The position numbers were made by a program, and so were the translations under genes. The notes beneath the pieces were generated by a model. That model ran no database searches. It saw nothing but the letters and a program-made list of their open reading frames with translations, and was not told the origin of the DNA. Positions 20,431 to 29,290 of a stretch of 64,000 bases of DNA are shown one piece after another (positions within the stretch are counted from its first letter, which is position 1; the number at the start of each line of letters is the position of its first letter). Source of the stretch: Bacteroidota bacterium (GTDB taxonomy: Bacteria; Bacteroidota; Bacteroidia; Chitinophagales; BACL12); NCBI GenBank assembly GCA_016715425.1, contig JADKAC010000007.1, forward strand, positions 248,001 through 312,000, given 5' to 3'.

Positions 20431-22380
20431 TTAAAATCTTCCTCGTAGTGAAATAAATATATTTCTTCCAGGTGCTGAAATTCCGGAAGCAAATACTCTA
20501 TAATTTAAATCTAAAATATTTTCACAACCGACTTGAATTTGTAAATAGTCAGTAACTGCATAGGCTGCTTTTAAATTCAATGTAAACCATGAAGGCATTC
20601 CATCCACTGTTGCCGAACTCAGGTTATCCTCTCCCCCGGTTGTATTATAATCTTCTATTCTTTTCCAAGAGTTATACATGCTGTAAAATTCAGCACGGAA
20701 TTTAGAAACCTGCAAGTTCAAAGATGTTTTACCATACACCGGTGGAATATGATCCAATGGAATTGGTGTAGTATCTGTTTCTATTCTTCCGTAGGTATAA
20801 TTAATATAGCTGCTTAAAGATAGATAGTCTGTAATATTAATATCTATACCTGCATTAAATCCATAGATAAATGCTTTACCAAAATTTGTTGAAGTTAATA
20901 CCTCACTTAATTGACCATCATACATTATTGAATCCTGTCCATTAAAAGTACTTGGAGCAGTGGTAAAATAATTGCGGTAAATTGTATAAAATCCTGTTAC
21001 TTCCAACTCCACTAAATCACCAAACTCTTTTGCAATTTGCAAATCAGTATTGTAAGTATATTCCGGTTTTAAATTCGGATTTGGAACAACTACAATTCCG
21101 GGTTCGCTATCAAATACTTTTGCCAGATCATCCACATTCGGTGCTTTAAATCCGGTGGATCCCAAAATCGCAATTTTCCAATCATCCGCAGGCAAATATG
21201 TCAACCCGATACTTCCTGTAAGAGCACTATTATTTTGTGTGATATCTGAATAAGGAAACGGATAAAAAGTAGTATCAATAAATGATGCATTGAGGTTTGT
21301 AATATTAAAACGCAACCCATCATGCAGAATCAATTTATTGTCTGCAAATGCAAGGGAATGATTTGCATATACTGCATACATATTCATCGTGGAACCACCA
21401 TCGGGATAGCGGGTACTTGCCGGAGAAACTTCATCAGTAAAAACATCTGTTGAAGTACCTTCAGATTGCACATCATTAAAATATCCCTCCAAACCATAAT
21501 GCAATTTATTACTGCCGATATTCTTCATAAAGTCAGCAGTTAAACCTATTACACCCACATTTTCTGTACGACTTGTTAATGCTTTTTTTCCAAAACCTCT
21601 ATCATTTCTGCTTTCTACAATATGCTGGTAACTTGCAATAATATGCATGTCATCATAAATCTTAGTGGCTTTTGTATTTGAAAATTGATATGAAGCCATA
21701 AATCTTGTTTGAGGTCCGTAATACCACTCTGCACTTTTTAAAGTATTTGGTCCACTACCTGCCACTGTTAAGCGATCATATCTAGGTACATCAGTAGAAT
21801 TTGAGAATTGCAAATTGAGTAAATGCGAAGTATTCTCATTTGGTTGATACAAGATTTTTTCTAAAATATCATATTGCGAATATCCACTTGCTACCTGCTT
21901 TGTTGAATCCGGATTTACAATAATTGTATCTACACCATTAATGGTTTCCTGATAAATTGGTCGGAATCCAAAGCTGCCGTATTTATTATCCTTATTAGGA
22001 GTTCCTCCTGCATGCAAATCATCAAAATTTGAATAGGTAACAGATGTTAATGATGCAATATTTTTACCTGCAAGATTTAAATCAAAGTGTGCTGTTTTAT
22101 CACTTGCCGCAGTACCATAACGAGCAGATACATTTCCACTTGCCATCGAATTTCCATCAGTAAGCAGTGTTGGATTTTTTGATCTGAAATGTATAACACC
22201 ACCTAATGCATCACTACCATACACAACAGAAGAAGGACCGTAAGCAATTTCGATATTATCCAACATTGCCTGATCCATTGTAACACTATTTTGTAAATGC
22301 CCTGCTCTGTAAATTGCATTGTTCATACGCACACCATCCACAACTAATAAAATTCTGCTTGCTTCAAAACCTCGCAGCAT
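20431..22380 (-). CDS. TonB-dependent receptor, plug end and beta-barrel (3' part of frameshifted gene)
   Basis: The larger part of an outer-membrane receptor whose reading frame is broken at the T5 run 22404-22408 (A5 on the coding strand). Residues 1-65 complete the plug (MLRGFEASRILLVVDGVRMN, IEIAYGPSSVVYGSDALGGVIHF), a haem/haemoglobin-receptor-like pattern. The remaining about 580 residues form a 22-strand barrel with the closing strand ending in F (NIFISLRGRF). The ATG at 22380 is an internal methionine, not a real start. Adding one A at the run joins it in frame to the fragment at 22344-22841 and restores the expected sequence QKSQFGGGSPMLRGFE. TonB energy from ExbBD would drive uptake, plausibly of haem or a metal chelate. 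It ends at a clear terminator. Confidence 0.88.
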   Translation of the reverse strand: MLRGFEASRILLVVDGVRMNNAIYRAGHLQNSVTMDQAMLDNIEIAYGPSSVVYGSDALGGVIHFRSKNPTLLTDGNSMASGNVSARYGTAASDKTAHFDLNLAGKNIASLTSVTYSNFDDLHAGGTPNKDNKYGSFGFRPIYQETINGVDTIIVNPDSTKQVASGYSQYDILEKILYQPNENTSHLLNLQFSNSTDVPRYDRLTVAGSGPNTLKSAEWYYGPQTRFMASYQFSNTKATKIYDDMHIIASYQHIVESRNDRGFGKKALTSRTENVGVIGLTADFMKNIGSNKLHYGLEGYFNDVQSEGTSTDVFTDEVSPASTRYPDGGSTMNMYAVYANHSLAFADNKLILHDGLRFNITNLNASFIDTTFYPFPYSDITQNNSALTGSIGLTYLPADDWKIAILGSTGFKAPNVDDLAKVFDSEPGIVVVPNPNLKPEYTYNTDLQIAKEFGDLVELEVTGFYTIYRNYFTTAPSTFNGQDSIMYDGQLSEVLTSTNFGKAFIYGFNAGIDINITDYLSLSSYINYTYGRIETDTTPIPLDHIPPVYGKTSLNLQVSKFRAEFYSMYNSWKRIEDYNTTGGEDNLSSATVDGMPSWFTLNLKAAYAVTDYLQIQVGCENILDLNYRVFASGISAPGRNIFISLRGRF

Positions 22381-22841
22381 CGGACTACCTCCGCCAAACT
22401 GACTTTTTGCACTAACACTTCACCTGTATTTTGCAAAACATCTGCAGTTGACATTGCATTTTGAAAAGCAATTTCAGAGCTGGATATTACATTTATTTGT
22501 TGTGCTAATGTGCGCAAGCTATCCGGAAATCTACTACCTGAAACTACTACCGGATTTAAGTCATACGTTTTCTGAAGCATCTCTATTTTAGCGCCATCAG
22601 AAATAGTGCTTTTCAGTATAGATGTAGTTTCATAACCCATCTTATTAAACACTATCATTTCCACTTTTGCAGTACTAATATTTGCCATACCATTTAAGCC
22701 TGTAATAGCAATGATTTCATTGTCCGACATCACCGCAACATCTGCTAAAGGATTGTGTGTGGATTTATCAATTAATTGCACAGATTGTGCAATCAGGTAT
22801 AAGGGCATAAAGCCCACTATCATGAATATAATTTTTTTCAT
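22344..22841 (-). CDS. TonB-dependent receptor, signal peptide, carboxypeptidase-like domain and plug start (5' part of frameshifted gene)
   Basis: 165 residues. Signal peptide MKKIIFMIVGFMPLYLIAQ, a carboxypeptidase regulatory-like domain (about 20-95, typical of Bacteroidota receptors), then the plug opening NPVVVSGSRFPDSLRTLAQQ and ISSSEIAFQNAMSTADVLQ. After VLVQK the frame leaves the family consensus (VSLAEVVRCCEVLKQ) and stops, while the correct plug continues in the next frame. The break is at the A5 run complementary to 22404-22408; one extra A repairs it. This part and 20431-22380 are therefore one gene of about 800 residues, whether mutated in the cell or misread. Confidence 0.85.
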   Translation of the reverse strand: MKKIIFMIVGFMPLYLIAQSVQLIDKSTHNPLADVAVMSDNEIIAITGLNGMANISTAKVEMIVFNKMGYETTSILKSTISDGAKIEMLQKTYDLNPVVVSGSRFPDSLRTLAQQINVISSSEIAFQNAMSTADVLQNTGEVLVQKVSLAEVVRCCEVLKQAEFY

Positions 22842-22923
22842 TTTGTAAATTTTAATTAATAATATATAGCATGCTGATGCAACTTTTTTGTTTGCAATAC
22901 ATGTAATTAAAACATATCAAAAA

Positions 22924-23433
22924 TTACAATTGAGGTGGTGGAGAAAACAGTGACTGAAAGCCGGATAACAGATTATAGCTAATATCATTTCTTGAGTAAT
23001 AAGCAATAATATTTATATCTGATGTAAATTCTGAAGTAGGATTTAAAAAAGATTGTATTCCGGATTTTATCCCTTGCTTTTGTGTATCCTTGCTTGTATT
23101 CCCAACAGGTAAATTGTCGTCAACATTCTTATTTAATTTTTCTAATGCTGCAGTTTCATGTTTATCGTGATAGGCAACAATAGTATAATAATTATCTGAT
23201 TGACTTACGCTGATGATATCATACATTTCACCTTTGTATAAACACTCTTTGCCTTCGTCTATAAATGATAATTGATTGGCAGGAATATTTTGAAGAGTAA
23301 CTAAATCTTCATCACTAAAACGTGTGTTTGCGGTTTGCTTTAAAGTATTTGTTTGCCACCTGAATTGAAAATAAAATCCTGTGGTATTATACAAGAAAAC
23401 AGGCAATAGTATTAATGCAAATAGCTTACTCAA
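22924..23433 (-). CDS. Uncharacterised exported protein upstream of TonB receptor
   Basis: 169 residues with an N-terminal hydrophobic segment (MSKLFALILLPVFLYNTTGFYFQF) that is a signal peptide or anchor. The middle has short beta-rich stretches (ECLYKGEMYDIISVSQSDNYYTIVAYHDKHE, here given as context) and the protein ends NLLSGFQSLFSPPPQL. I recognise no domain. Similar short exported proteins with Pro-rich ends often precede TonB receptors in Bacteroidota, so a link to the receptor's ligand is possible. The gap to the receptor start is 82 bases, so co-transcription is likely. Confidence 0.65.
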   Translation of the reverse strand: MSKLFALILLPVFLYNTTGFYFQFRWQTNTLKQTANTRFSDEDLVTLQNIPANQLSFIDEGKECLYKGEMYDIISVSQSDNYYTIVAYHDKHETAALEKLNKNVDDNLPVGNTSKDTQKQGIKSGIQSFLNPTSEFTSDINIIAYYSRNDISYNLLSGFQSLFSPPPQL

Positions 23434-23446
23434 GTAATATTTTTTG

Positions 23447-23518
23447 TAGCCCCGGCGGGAATCGAACCCACATCAGAAGAACCGGAATCTTCCATTCTAT
23501 CCATTGAACTACGGAGCC
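23447..23518 (-). tRNA. tRNA-Arg (anticodon CCG)
   Basis: 72-nt cloverleaf on the minus strand: acceptor GGCTCCG pairs with CGGGGCT, including a G1-U72 and a U4-G69 wobble; D arm GTTC..GAAT; anticodon stem GAAGA/TCTTC with loop TTCCGGT giving anticodon CCG; T arm GTGGG-TTCGATT-CCCGC; discriminator A. The CCA end is not encoded. It decodes the Arg codon CGG. Confidence 0.93.
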
Positions 23519-23729
23519 TGATAATCGGCAAAGTTAATAGATTGGGATTGTAAATTAAGTTGGATAATGTGTAGAAGCTAACGCCAAGATTACCCTATTG
23601 TAACCATAAGGAACAAAGATTATTTGCATAATAAATTCTTTACTCCTATTTGCAGAATACTTTTCCCGATAAATAAAAACATTGCAAAGCTTAACATTAC
23701 AATTAAAAATTATTCATGAATTTTACAAA

Positions 23730-24739
23730 ATGAAACTATCTAAAAGTATTACAGCAAATTTTTTGTTTTTGTTAGTTGCTATAACTACAAATGCACAAGA
23801 TGTTAATTTTTTTCAAGGTGATTGGGAAGCTTTGAATAAAGAAGCTTTACAACAAAATAAAATTATAATGGTGGATGCATTTACAGATTGGTGTGGTCCG
23901 TGTAAAGCAATGGATAAAATGATGTTTCATGATAATGCAAAAGTGGCTGAATATATCAACGCACATTTTCTTGCTTATAAAGTAGACTGTGAAAGAGATT
24001 AGCAAAGAAATTAGATATGGATTGGCCGGATTTTTATGCCCAGGCGTATCGCAATGCAAATGATAGCACATGGAAGTTTCCAAAAGATGCCGATGTAAGC
24101 GGATATTTAGCGCAACAAGAAGATATTACTACCGAAATAAATTGGGCAGTGATGAGCAGATTTAATTTGGATGAATATTATACCAAAGAATTTAAAAGGA
24201 GATTTGGCAAACTCCACAAGCTCTATAAAAAAGAAGCGACAACTAAAATGCAAAAAATATTATTTGCAGAAGTTGTGGAAGCAGCAAATGCAAAAGATGA
24301 AGTAATGTTTAGCGATGTGCTTGCCGAAGTAGATTCCTATTTTCCCGGTGATCCGGATAATTTTAAAGTGCAATTGCAACAATATTATTATGAAGCCACA
24401 GAAAATTGGGAAGGCTTTGCAGAGTTGATGACCAATGTTATTAAAGATGGCAAAATGGAAATAGATATTGATGGTATAAATAGTGCTGCATGGACACTCT
24501 ATGAAAAATGTGATAACCCCGAAATTCTGGAAATGGCAAAGGCTTGGTTTCAACCCTATCTTCCCACCTTAAATACCTATGCAGTAATGGATACTTACGC
24601 TGCTTTACTTTATAAATTAAATAATTTGGATGAAGCAAAACTTTGGGCAAACAAAGCAATTGAAACCGGCAAACAAACAGGAGAAAATGTGCAAGAAACA
24701 GAAATGCTTTTGAAGAAAATTCAGGAGGAAAGTAATTAA
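23730..24739 (+). pseudogene. Thioredoxin-domain protein with C-terminal helical region, internally deleted and frameshifted
   Basis: From the ATG at 23730 there is a signal peptide ending TTNAQ and the first half of a thioredoxin fold with the active site DAFTDWCGPCKAMDKMM. The frame stops at 24000-24002 (VDCERD-stop). The downstream frame opens at once (RLAKKLDM-DWPDFYAQAY) and runs to 24739 as the helical C-terminal region typical of such Bacteroidota proteins (INWAVMSRFNLDEYYTKEF, TPR-like AALLYKLNNLDEAKLWANKA). One extra A near 23992-23994 would join the frames, yet the cis-proline (YPT) half of the thioredoxin fold is still missing, so roughly 50-100 residues have been lost. This points to a real deletion, unlike the simple homopolymer breaks elsewhere. 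Redox activity is probably lost. Confidence 0.7.
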
Positions 24740-24747
24740 ATAATTGG

Positions 24748-24777
24748 CAGTTGACAGTTGACAGTTGACAATGAAAA
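24748..24777. repeat. TTGACAG tandem repeat carrying the window-wide 20-mer (inverted copy)
   Basis: Three and a half units of the 7-base TTGACAG. Positions 24758-24777 are the exact reverse complement of TTTTCATTGTCAACTGTCAA, which also occurs at 35319-35338 and 63641-63660. Confidence 0.85.
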
Positions 24778-25098
24778 AAAATCAAATTGATTTAATTGTT
24801 TTTGGCGAAAAAAATTTCGAGTTTCAATATTACTCAAATCAAGTTATCCTCATCTCTTTTTCCGATTTGACGATTAGACAGTTCCCCGATTCGACAATAA
24901 TAATTTTCAGTTCTCCAGTTCTACAATTCTTCAGTTCTACAATTCTACATTCTCCCATCTGCTAATCATTCTCACCCCGATAGCAATCGTGGGCACATTA
25001 ACCACATTTGCACATTTTTTTTCATCAGCTAATCTGCTAATCATCTCATCTGCTAATTTTTTCCATTCTCACATTCGCACATCAGTCACATTCGCACA
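24778..25098. repeat. Gene-free low-complexity intergenic tract
   Basis: No gene. The DNA is made of short repeated words such as CAGTTCTACAATT, CTGCTAATC and CACATTCGCACAT, each present two or more times. A 66-codon open frame inside it (24765-24965) has no protein-like composition. Confidence 0.6.
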
Positions 25099-25476
25099 TT
25101 AATTCTCTTCTTTCCAATCATCCAAATCTCTTCTTTCTTTTTTCGTTGGTCGGCCGGTACCACGTTCACGAAATGCAGCAGGCATATTTTTATTTATATC
25201 TAATTTATCCAGTTCATCTTGTGGAGTAATGTCTTCCAAATATTCTTTTACTAATTGTGCTCCTACTCTTTTCTCCAAAAGCTGAATTACTTTATATTGA
25301 TAAGTAACTAATCCTTTACGCACTTTCACAATTTTATTTTTCAGTAAATTATGCGAAGGTTTCACTGTTTCATCATTCACACGCACTTTGCCTGAAGCCA
25401 CTGCTTCGGCAGCTAAAGAGCGGGTTTTGTAAATTCGCACCGCCCATAACCATTTATCAATTCTACACTTGTCCAT
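25099..25476 (-). CDS. S4-domain RNA-binding protein, Hsp15-like
   Basis: 125 residues. The N-terminal S4 domain is clear: CRIDKWLWAVRIYKTRSLAAEAVASGKVRVN (about 4-34, given as pattern RIDKWLWAVR, TRSLA, GKVRVN), followed by a basic central strand and a Lys/Arg-rich tail (GRPTKKERRDLDDW), as in Hsp15 (HslR). Hsp15 binds the 50S subunit carrying a nascent chain and recycles stalled subunits after heat stress. The start follows the family. It stands alone, with a low-complexity tract downstream and a divergent SCP2 gene upstream. Confidence 0.9.
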   Translation of the reverse strand: MDKCRIDKWLWAVRIYKTRSLAAEAVASGKVRVNDETVKPSHNLLKNKIVKVRKGLVTYQYKVIQLLEKRVGAQLVKEYLEDITPQDELDKLDINKNMPAAFRERGTGRPTKKERRDLDDWKEEN

Positions 25477-25516
25477 ATATCAACAATGTAAAAATAGAAT
25501 TTTATAGAGTACACTT

Positions 25517-25524
25517 TACCTTTG
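25517..25524 (+). promoter_or_regulatory. Bacteroidota -7 promoter element TACCTTTG
   Basis: Exact TAnnTTTG match 19 bases before the ATG of the SCP2 gene, predicting a leader of about 12 bases. Confidence 0.45.
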
Positions 25525-25543
25525 CAAAACGAATTAAAATAAA

Positions 25544-25894
25544 ATGGAAAAACCAACTACAGCAAAAGAAATTATAATGAGCCTGAAAGAACGCTTTCGT
25601 CCGGAAAAAGCAGAACCGGGTTATGAAAGTGTTTTTCATTTAGACATTTCCGGAGATAATGGTGGCAAATTTACGGTTGTCATTACTGATGAAACGATTG
25701 ATGTGCAGGAAGGATTAATTGGTGAAGCAAAATGTGTGGTGAAGGCAAAAGATGAAGTATATGAAGATGTGGAATGGGGCCGAACCAATGCACAAATGGC
25801 TTTTATGTTTGGTAAAATAAAAGTTTCTGATATTGGCGAGATGCTGGATTTCATCGGTTTATTTCATCGCTGCGAAGATTATTACAAGGCGTGA
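25544..25894 (+). CDS. SCP2 sterol-binding domain protein
   Basis: 116 residues forming one SCP2 fold: SLKERFRPEKAEPGYESVFHLDISGDNGGKFTV (pattern FHLDISGDNGGKFTVVI, about 27-43), then EAKCVVKAKDEVYEDVEWGRTNAQMAFMFGKIKVSGD-like strands and helices (about 62-97). SCP2 proteins bind hydrophobic ligands in a tunnel; in bacteria the stand-alone form has no assigned ligand. It follows an exact promoter element and precedes the secreted protein at 25958 by 63 bases, possibly in one transcript. Confidence 0.87.
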   Translation: MEKPTTAKEIIMSLKERFRPEKAEPGYESVFHLDISGDNGGKFTVVITDETIDVQEGLIGEAKCVVKAKDEVYEDVEWGRTNAQMAFMFGKIKVSDIGEMLDFIGLFHRCEDYYKA

Positions 25895-25957
25895 AATAGT
25901 AATCTGTTCATGTCGTTATCATAATTCATTTCAAATATTTATAAAAAAATTTAAGCG

Positions 25958-27613
25958 TTGAAAATATATTCTTTAATTATTATCCTTTGTGTTGCAAGTA
26001 TATTATCTGCACAAACTATTGAATCAAATTTTAATGGACTATCGGTTATCACAGGTAATCTTCGTCCGGAAGGTCCCGACTTCGGAATTACATTGCAAAA
26101 TGAAATGATTCACATGCGTGAGTTAGATACAGGTGCTGTGTATGATATTTTATATGAATTTAAAAATACTACTACCAGCTATGGAGTGGTGATGATGACT
26201 CAACCGATTCAATTATATTTTAATGAATTCAGACCGGGAGTGCGCAGCGATGCATTGAATCAATTGGCGAAACTGATGCCCGATATTTTTAAAGTAGAAG
26301 ATCCGGGAGTGGATATTCGTGATCAACTGAAAAATAATTTTGGTCAACGATTATTTATTCGCAGATATGTGAGTTCACAAAATTTAAAACAATTAGGAAT
26401 TGTAAGTGATATTTTTCGCAACAATTCAAAAACGAATTATACAAAAGTGCTGATGGAATTTCGTTGGTTAGATGAAGATCCCTATAACCTGAATAAAAAT
26501 ACCGAAGTGTTATTTGTAGATATAAAAATGATTGCAGAAATCACATTTCAACCCAACGAACAATTTAATATTCTCACATTTATGAAAGTACCTTCCACAG
26601 TTGCAGGTATTGATGAGTTACAAATTTATTCTCCGTTTACTATTGGTTACGAAAAGAACTGGCCGGGCACTATTCAGAATTTATATTTACAACATGATAT
26701 ATTTAATGCAACACCAATTCTTCCTTCAAAATATAATTACACAACTCAGTACACCGGCGAACGCAGTCAGGTTTTAGTAATTAAAAATATTACGCCAGTC
26801 AACAATGATAAAATTGCTTTTTATACCATTCGTGAAAATGTAAAAGAATGTGGCAGCAAAGCATTAACAGTAGAAAAATCTATTATCCCCTCACCTATTC
26901 GCAATGTAACTGCTTCCAGTTGGGATAAGAGCGAATTAAAACTTACCGATAGAAATTATGTAGCTACTAATGAAGCCGCAACTTCCAATACGATACAAAC
27001 TTATCAAACAGGAAATCCGGTGAATCTGGATATTTTCAGCAATAACTGGACAGCAAAAAAATACAATTCTTATTTATTAAATGATTATTTACTCAGCACT
27101 TGTAAAGGCAATGTTGCGGAGATAACATTAAAAGAATCCGGACATCCGATTTATGCTTTTGATATTTCCAATTTCAATATGGATGATTCTGCTTTTGTAG
27201 GAAAAGAAAATTTACAAATGCAAACTGCCTGGTGTGAAGGTGCGAGCGGAAGAGGCAAGGGTGAGTATATAGAATTTGAATTGTTGCAACCGATAAGTGC
27301 CATTCGTATTTACAACGGCAATCAATTAAATGATGATGTTTTTACTAATTCAAGTAAAGTTGATGTAATTCGTTTTTCATCAGTGGATGGATTAGTGGAA
27401 GACAGAAAATATTCAATTATTGATCTTCCTATTCAGAATTTATATCCCATTTCTTTACCAGCAGGTAAGCATAGAATTTATATTGATGATATTGATGATG
27501 GGAAAAATCAGGTAACCTGTTTATCCTCTATCTCTTTTGATTTTGTATTGGAAGATACATGGTATCAGAAAAGTATTTCCACTTTGGAAAATGCGTATAA
27601 TAAGCCGAAATAG
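25958..27613 (+). CDS. Exported protein with C-terminal NADase-type glycan-binding domain
   Basis: 551 residues starting at TTG; the TTG is well supported because it begins a perfect signal peptide (MKIYSLIIILCVASILSAQ). The C-terminal about 150 residues (about 380-540) match the NADase-type glycan-binding, discoidin-like domain: LQMQTAWCEGASGRGKGEYI, then SAIRIYNGNQLNDDVFTNSSKVD and ending LSSISFDFVLED. The first about 350 residues are beta-rich and not recognised. The domain usually directs exported proteins to a sugar or cell surface. No catalytic residues can be assigned. Low-complexity repeats begin two bases after the stop. Confidence 0.72.
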   Translation: MKIYSLIIILCVASILSAQTIESNFNGLSVITGNLRPEGPDFGITLQNEMIHMRELDTGAVYDILYEFKNTTTSYGVVMMTQPIQLYFNEFRPGVRSDALNQLAKLMPDIFKVEDPGVDIRDQLKNNFGQRLFIRRYVSSQNLKQLGIVSDIFRNNSKTNYTKVLMEFRWLDEDPYNLNKNTEVLFVDIKMIAEITFQPNEQFNILTFMKVPSTVAGIDELQIYSPFTIGYEKNWPGTIQNLYLQHDIFNATPILPSKYNYTTQYTGERSQVLVIKNITPVNNDKIAFYTIRENVKECGSKALTVEKSIIPSPIRNVTASSWDKSELKLTDRNYVATNEAATSNTIQTYQTGNPVNLDIFSNNWTAKKYNSYLLNDYLLSTCKGNVAEITLKESGHPIYAFDISNFNMDDSAFVGKENLQMQTAWCEGASGRGKGEYIEFELLQPISAIRIYNGNQLNDDVFTNSSKVDVIRFSSVDGLVEDRKYSIIDLPIQNLYPISLPAGKHRIYIDDIDDGKNQVTCLSSISFDFVLEDTWYQKSISTLENAYNKPK

Positions 27614-27747
27614 TTAAAAAAAACTTAGACCATTGACTATTGACAAAAAAAACTTAGACTTTTGACTTTGACCATTGACAAAGGAGTTTCGGGTTTCGAG
27701 TTTCGGGTTTCAGGTTTCAAGTTTCGGGTTCTGAGTTTAAAAACTGA
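27614..27747. repeat. Short-word repeat tract (CTTAGAC / CATTGAC / GTTTCGGG)
   Basis: Repeated words AAAAAACTTAGAC (twice), CCATTGAC (twice) and GTTTCGGGTTTC/GAGTTTCGGG (four or more near-copies). No gene. Typical of expanding intergenic low-complexity DNA. Confidence 0.7.
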
Positions 27748-27864
27748 TTACTGATTTTTCATCAATGATTTTTTTCTTCCTCGTTTAAGCAGGGTTCTTG
27801 CATCCATTAAAAATAAATAATTCGCAAACCCTGCGGCATATAATTCTACAAAACTATGATTGAG
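27748..27864 (-). other. Possible coding remnant without a start
   Basis: A minus-strand frame of about 38 codons with protein-like composition (SFVELYAAGFANYLFLMDAR, then TLLKRGRKKSLMKNQ-stop). There is no start codon before it and a stop lies just upstream. An open frame this short can occur by chance in AT-rich DNA, so this is tentative. Confidence 0.2.
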
Positions 27865-27892
27865 TTATAGCAAGATGAAAAAGCAATTCATG

Positions 27893-27900
27893 TATATTTG
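27893..27900 (+). promoter_or_regulatory. Bacteroidota -7 promoter element TATATTTG
   Basis: Exact TAnnTTTG match ending 20 bases before the ATG at 27921. No clear -33 element. Confidence 0.45.
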
Positions 27901-27920
27901 TATTACAAAATTCACAACAA

Positions 27921-28988
27921 ATGAAAACTTCTACCCAAATACTTTTATCTCTTTTAGTTTTCTTGCATTTTACCACATACGCTTACGATATTGGTGTTAC
28001 AGCTATTAATGCTCCGGTTACCGGCTTTTATATGGGTGATACAATAACTGTTACTATTACAAACTTTGGTGTTGAATCTGCCGCAGGTTTTTCTATAAAA
28101 TGTATTGTGGATGGCGGAGCACCAATCAGTGAAACATATTTAGGTACAATAGAAGGTGGCGAATCTGCATTATATACGTTTTCTGAATACGTTGATTTTT
28201 CTGCAATAGGAATACATAATATTTGCGCATTTACTGATTACCCGTTTGATGATGATCCTTCTAATGATAATTATTGTGAATCTGTTTCTATAATGCGCAT
28301 TCCTTTTTATGATCTGGAAGAAGAAACACAATTCTGCGATTCTGTTGTTTTAGATGCAGGAACCTCCGGCATGTATTATAACTGGAATACAGGAGAAACA
28401 ACCGAAACAATAACAGTAACTAATTCCGGAGTTTATAAAGTAACATTAAGTGATGGTTTGGGTTTTGAAATTGCAGACAGTATTGAAATTGTTATTATAA
28501 AAAGTCCGCTTGCTGCATTCACTTATGATATAGATTTTTCAACTGTGCAATTCATCAATACATCTGTTGGTGATTATTTATTATATAATTGGAATTTTGG
28601 TACTTTAGAAATTATAAATGATATTAATCCGACCTATACATTTCCAACATTGGGCACTTATACAATTTCACTAATTGCAATGAATGTGTGTGGAATTTCT
28701 ACTGCAAATGAAACACTGGAAATTTTAACAACAGATATTATTTCAGTTTCTAATTATATCAATGTGTATCCAAATCCTGCAAATACATATTTAACGATTG
28801 CAATACCTGAAAATGGAAATTATAATTATCAGTTATATGATATTCAGAATAGACTTGTAATATCCGGCAACATAAATTCAAATACCATAATCGCTACAAA
28901 TGATTTGGCGAATGGATTATACAATTTAAGAATTTACTCTAATCAAGAGATGATTATTGCAAATAAAACGGTTTTGGTGGAACATTAG
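27921..28988 (+). CDS. T9SS-exported protein with CARDB-like and PKD domains
   Basis: 355 residues. Signal peptide (about 1-20, ending TTYAYDIG), a CARDB-like segment (about 22-110, DIGVTAINAPVTGFYMGDTITVTITNFG as pattern), an SprB/Ig-like strand group (VVLDAGTSGMYYNWNTGE, about 140-158), a PKD-like domain (about 190-270, YLLYNWNFGTLEIINDINPTY, FPTLGTYTISLIAMN) and a T9SS type A sorting domain (about 280-355, INVYPNPANTYLTIAIPENG; NGLYNLRIYS). It has no catalytic domain, so it looks like an adhesin or binding protein on the cell surface. A promoter element lies just upstream, and the following 750 bases are gene-free. Confidence 0.88.
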   Translation: MKTSTQILLSLLVFLHFTTYAYDIGVTAINAPVTGFYMGDTITVTITNFGVESAAGFSIKCIVDGGAPISETYLGTIEGGESALYTFSEYVDFSAIGIHNICAFTDYPFDDDPSNDNYCESVSIMRIPFYDLEEETQFCDSVVLDAGTSGMYYNWNTGETTETITVTNSGVYKVTLSDGLGFEIADSIEIVIIKSPLAAFTYDIDFSTVQFINTSVGDYLLYNWNFGTLEIINDINPTYTFPTLGTYTISLIAMNVCGISTANETLEILTTDIISVSNYINVYPNPANTYLTIAIPENGNYNYQLYDIQNRLVISGNINSNTIIATNDLANGLYNLRIYSNQEMIIANKTVLVEH

Positions 28989-29290
28989 AATTATCTATTC
29001 AAACTATTTATAACCTTTTGAAGGTCACTAACGCAAATAGATTAACTAACCAGCCTTAAAAATTATTTGATGTTTCAATAAAGTTCTTGTTTTCATTATA
29101 ATTGTCTGAATCACTGATTTAAAAGATTACACAGATTTCACGGATAATATATTCTTTACAAAATCTGTTAGATCTGAGTAAATAATTCCATGATGATTGA
29201 AATTTATGGAATGCCAAATCCATATTACTATTATACGAAATGGTGAAACAGATGTGAAATGGCTATTAACCAATTTATCTTTTATTGAAA
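28989..29290. other. Gene-free spacer
   Basis: AT-rich DNA with no credible reading frame. It includes GATTACACAGATTTCACGG at 29127-29145, a word type recurrent in Bacteroidota intergenic DNA, but no hairpin terminator I would trust. Confidence 0.5.

Noticed and set aside
22395..22415. Programmed ribosomal frameshift in the TonB receptor
   Set aside because: TonB receptors are not known to use one, there is no downstream pseudoknot that I can see, and two other genes show the same one-A loss.
24765..24965. 66-codon plus-strand frame
   Set aside because: It consists of low-complexity repeat words; the translation is Phe/Ser/Ile-rich without structure.
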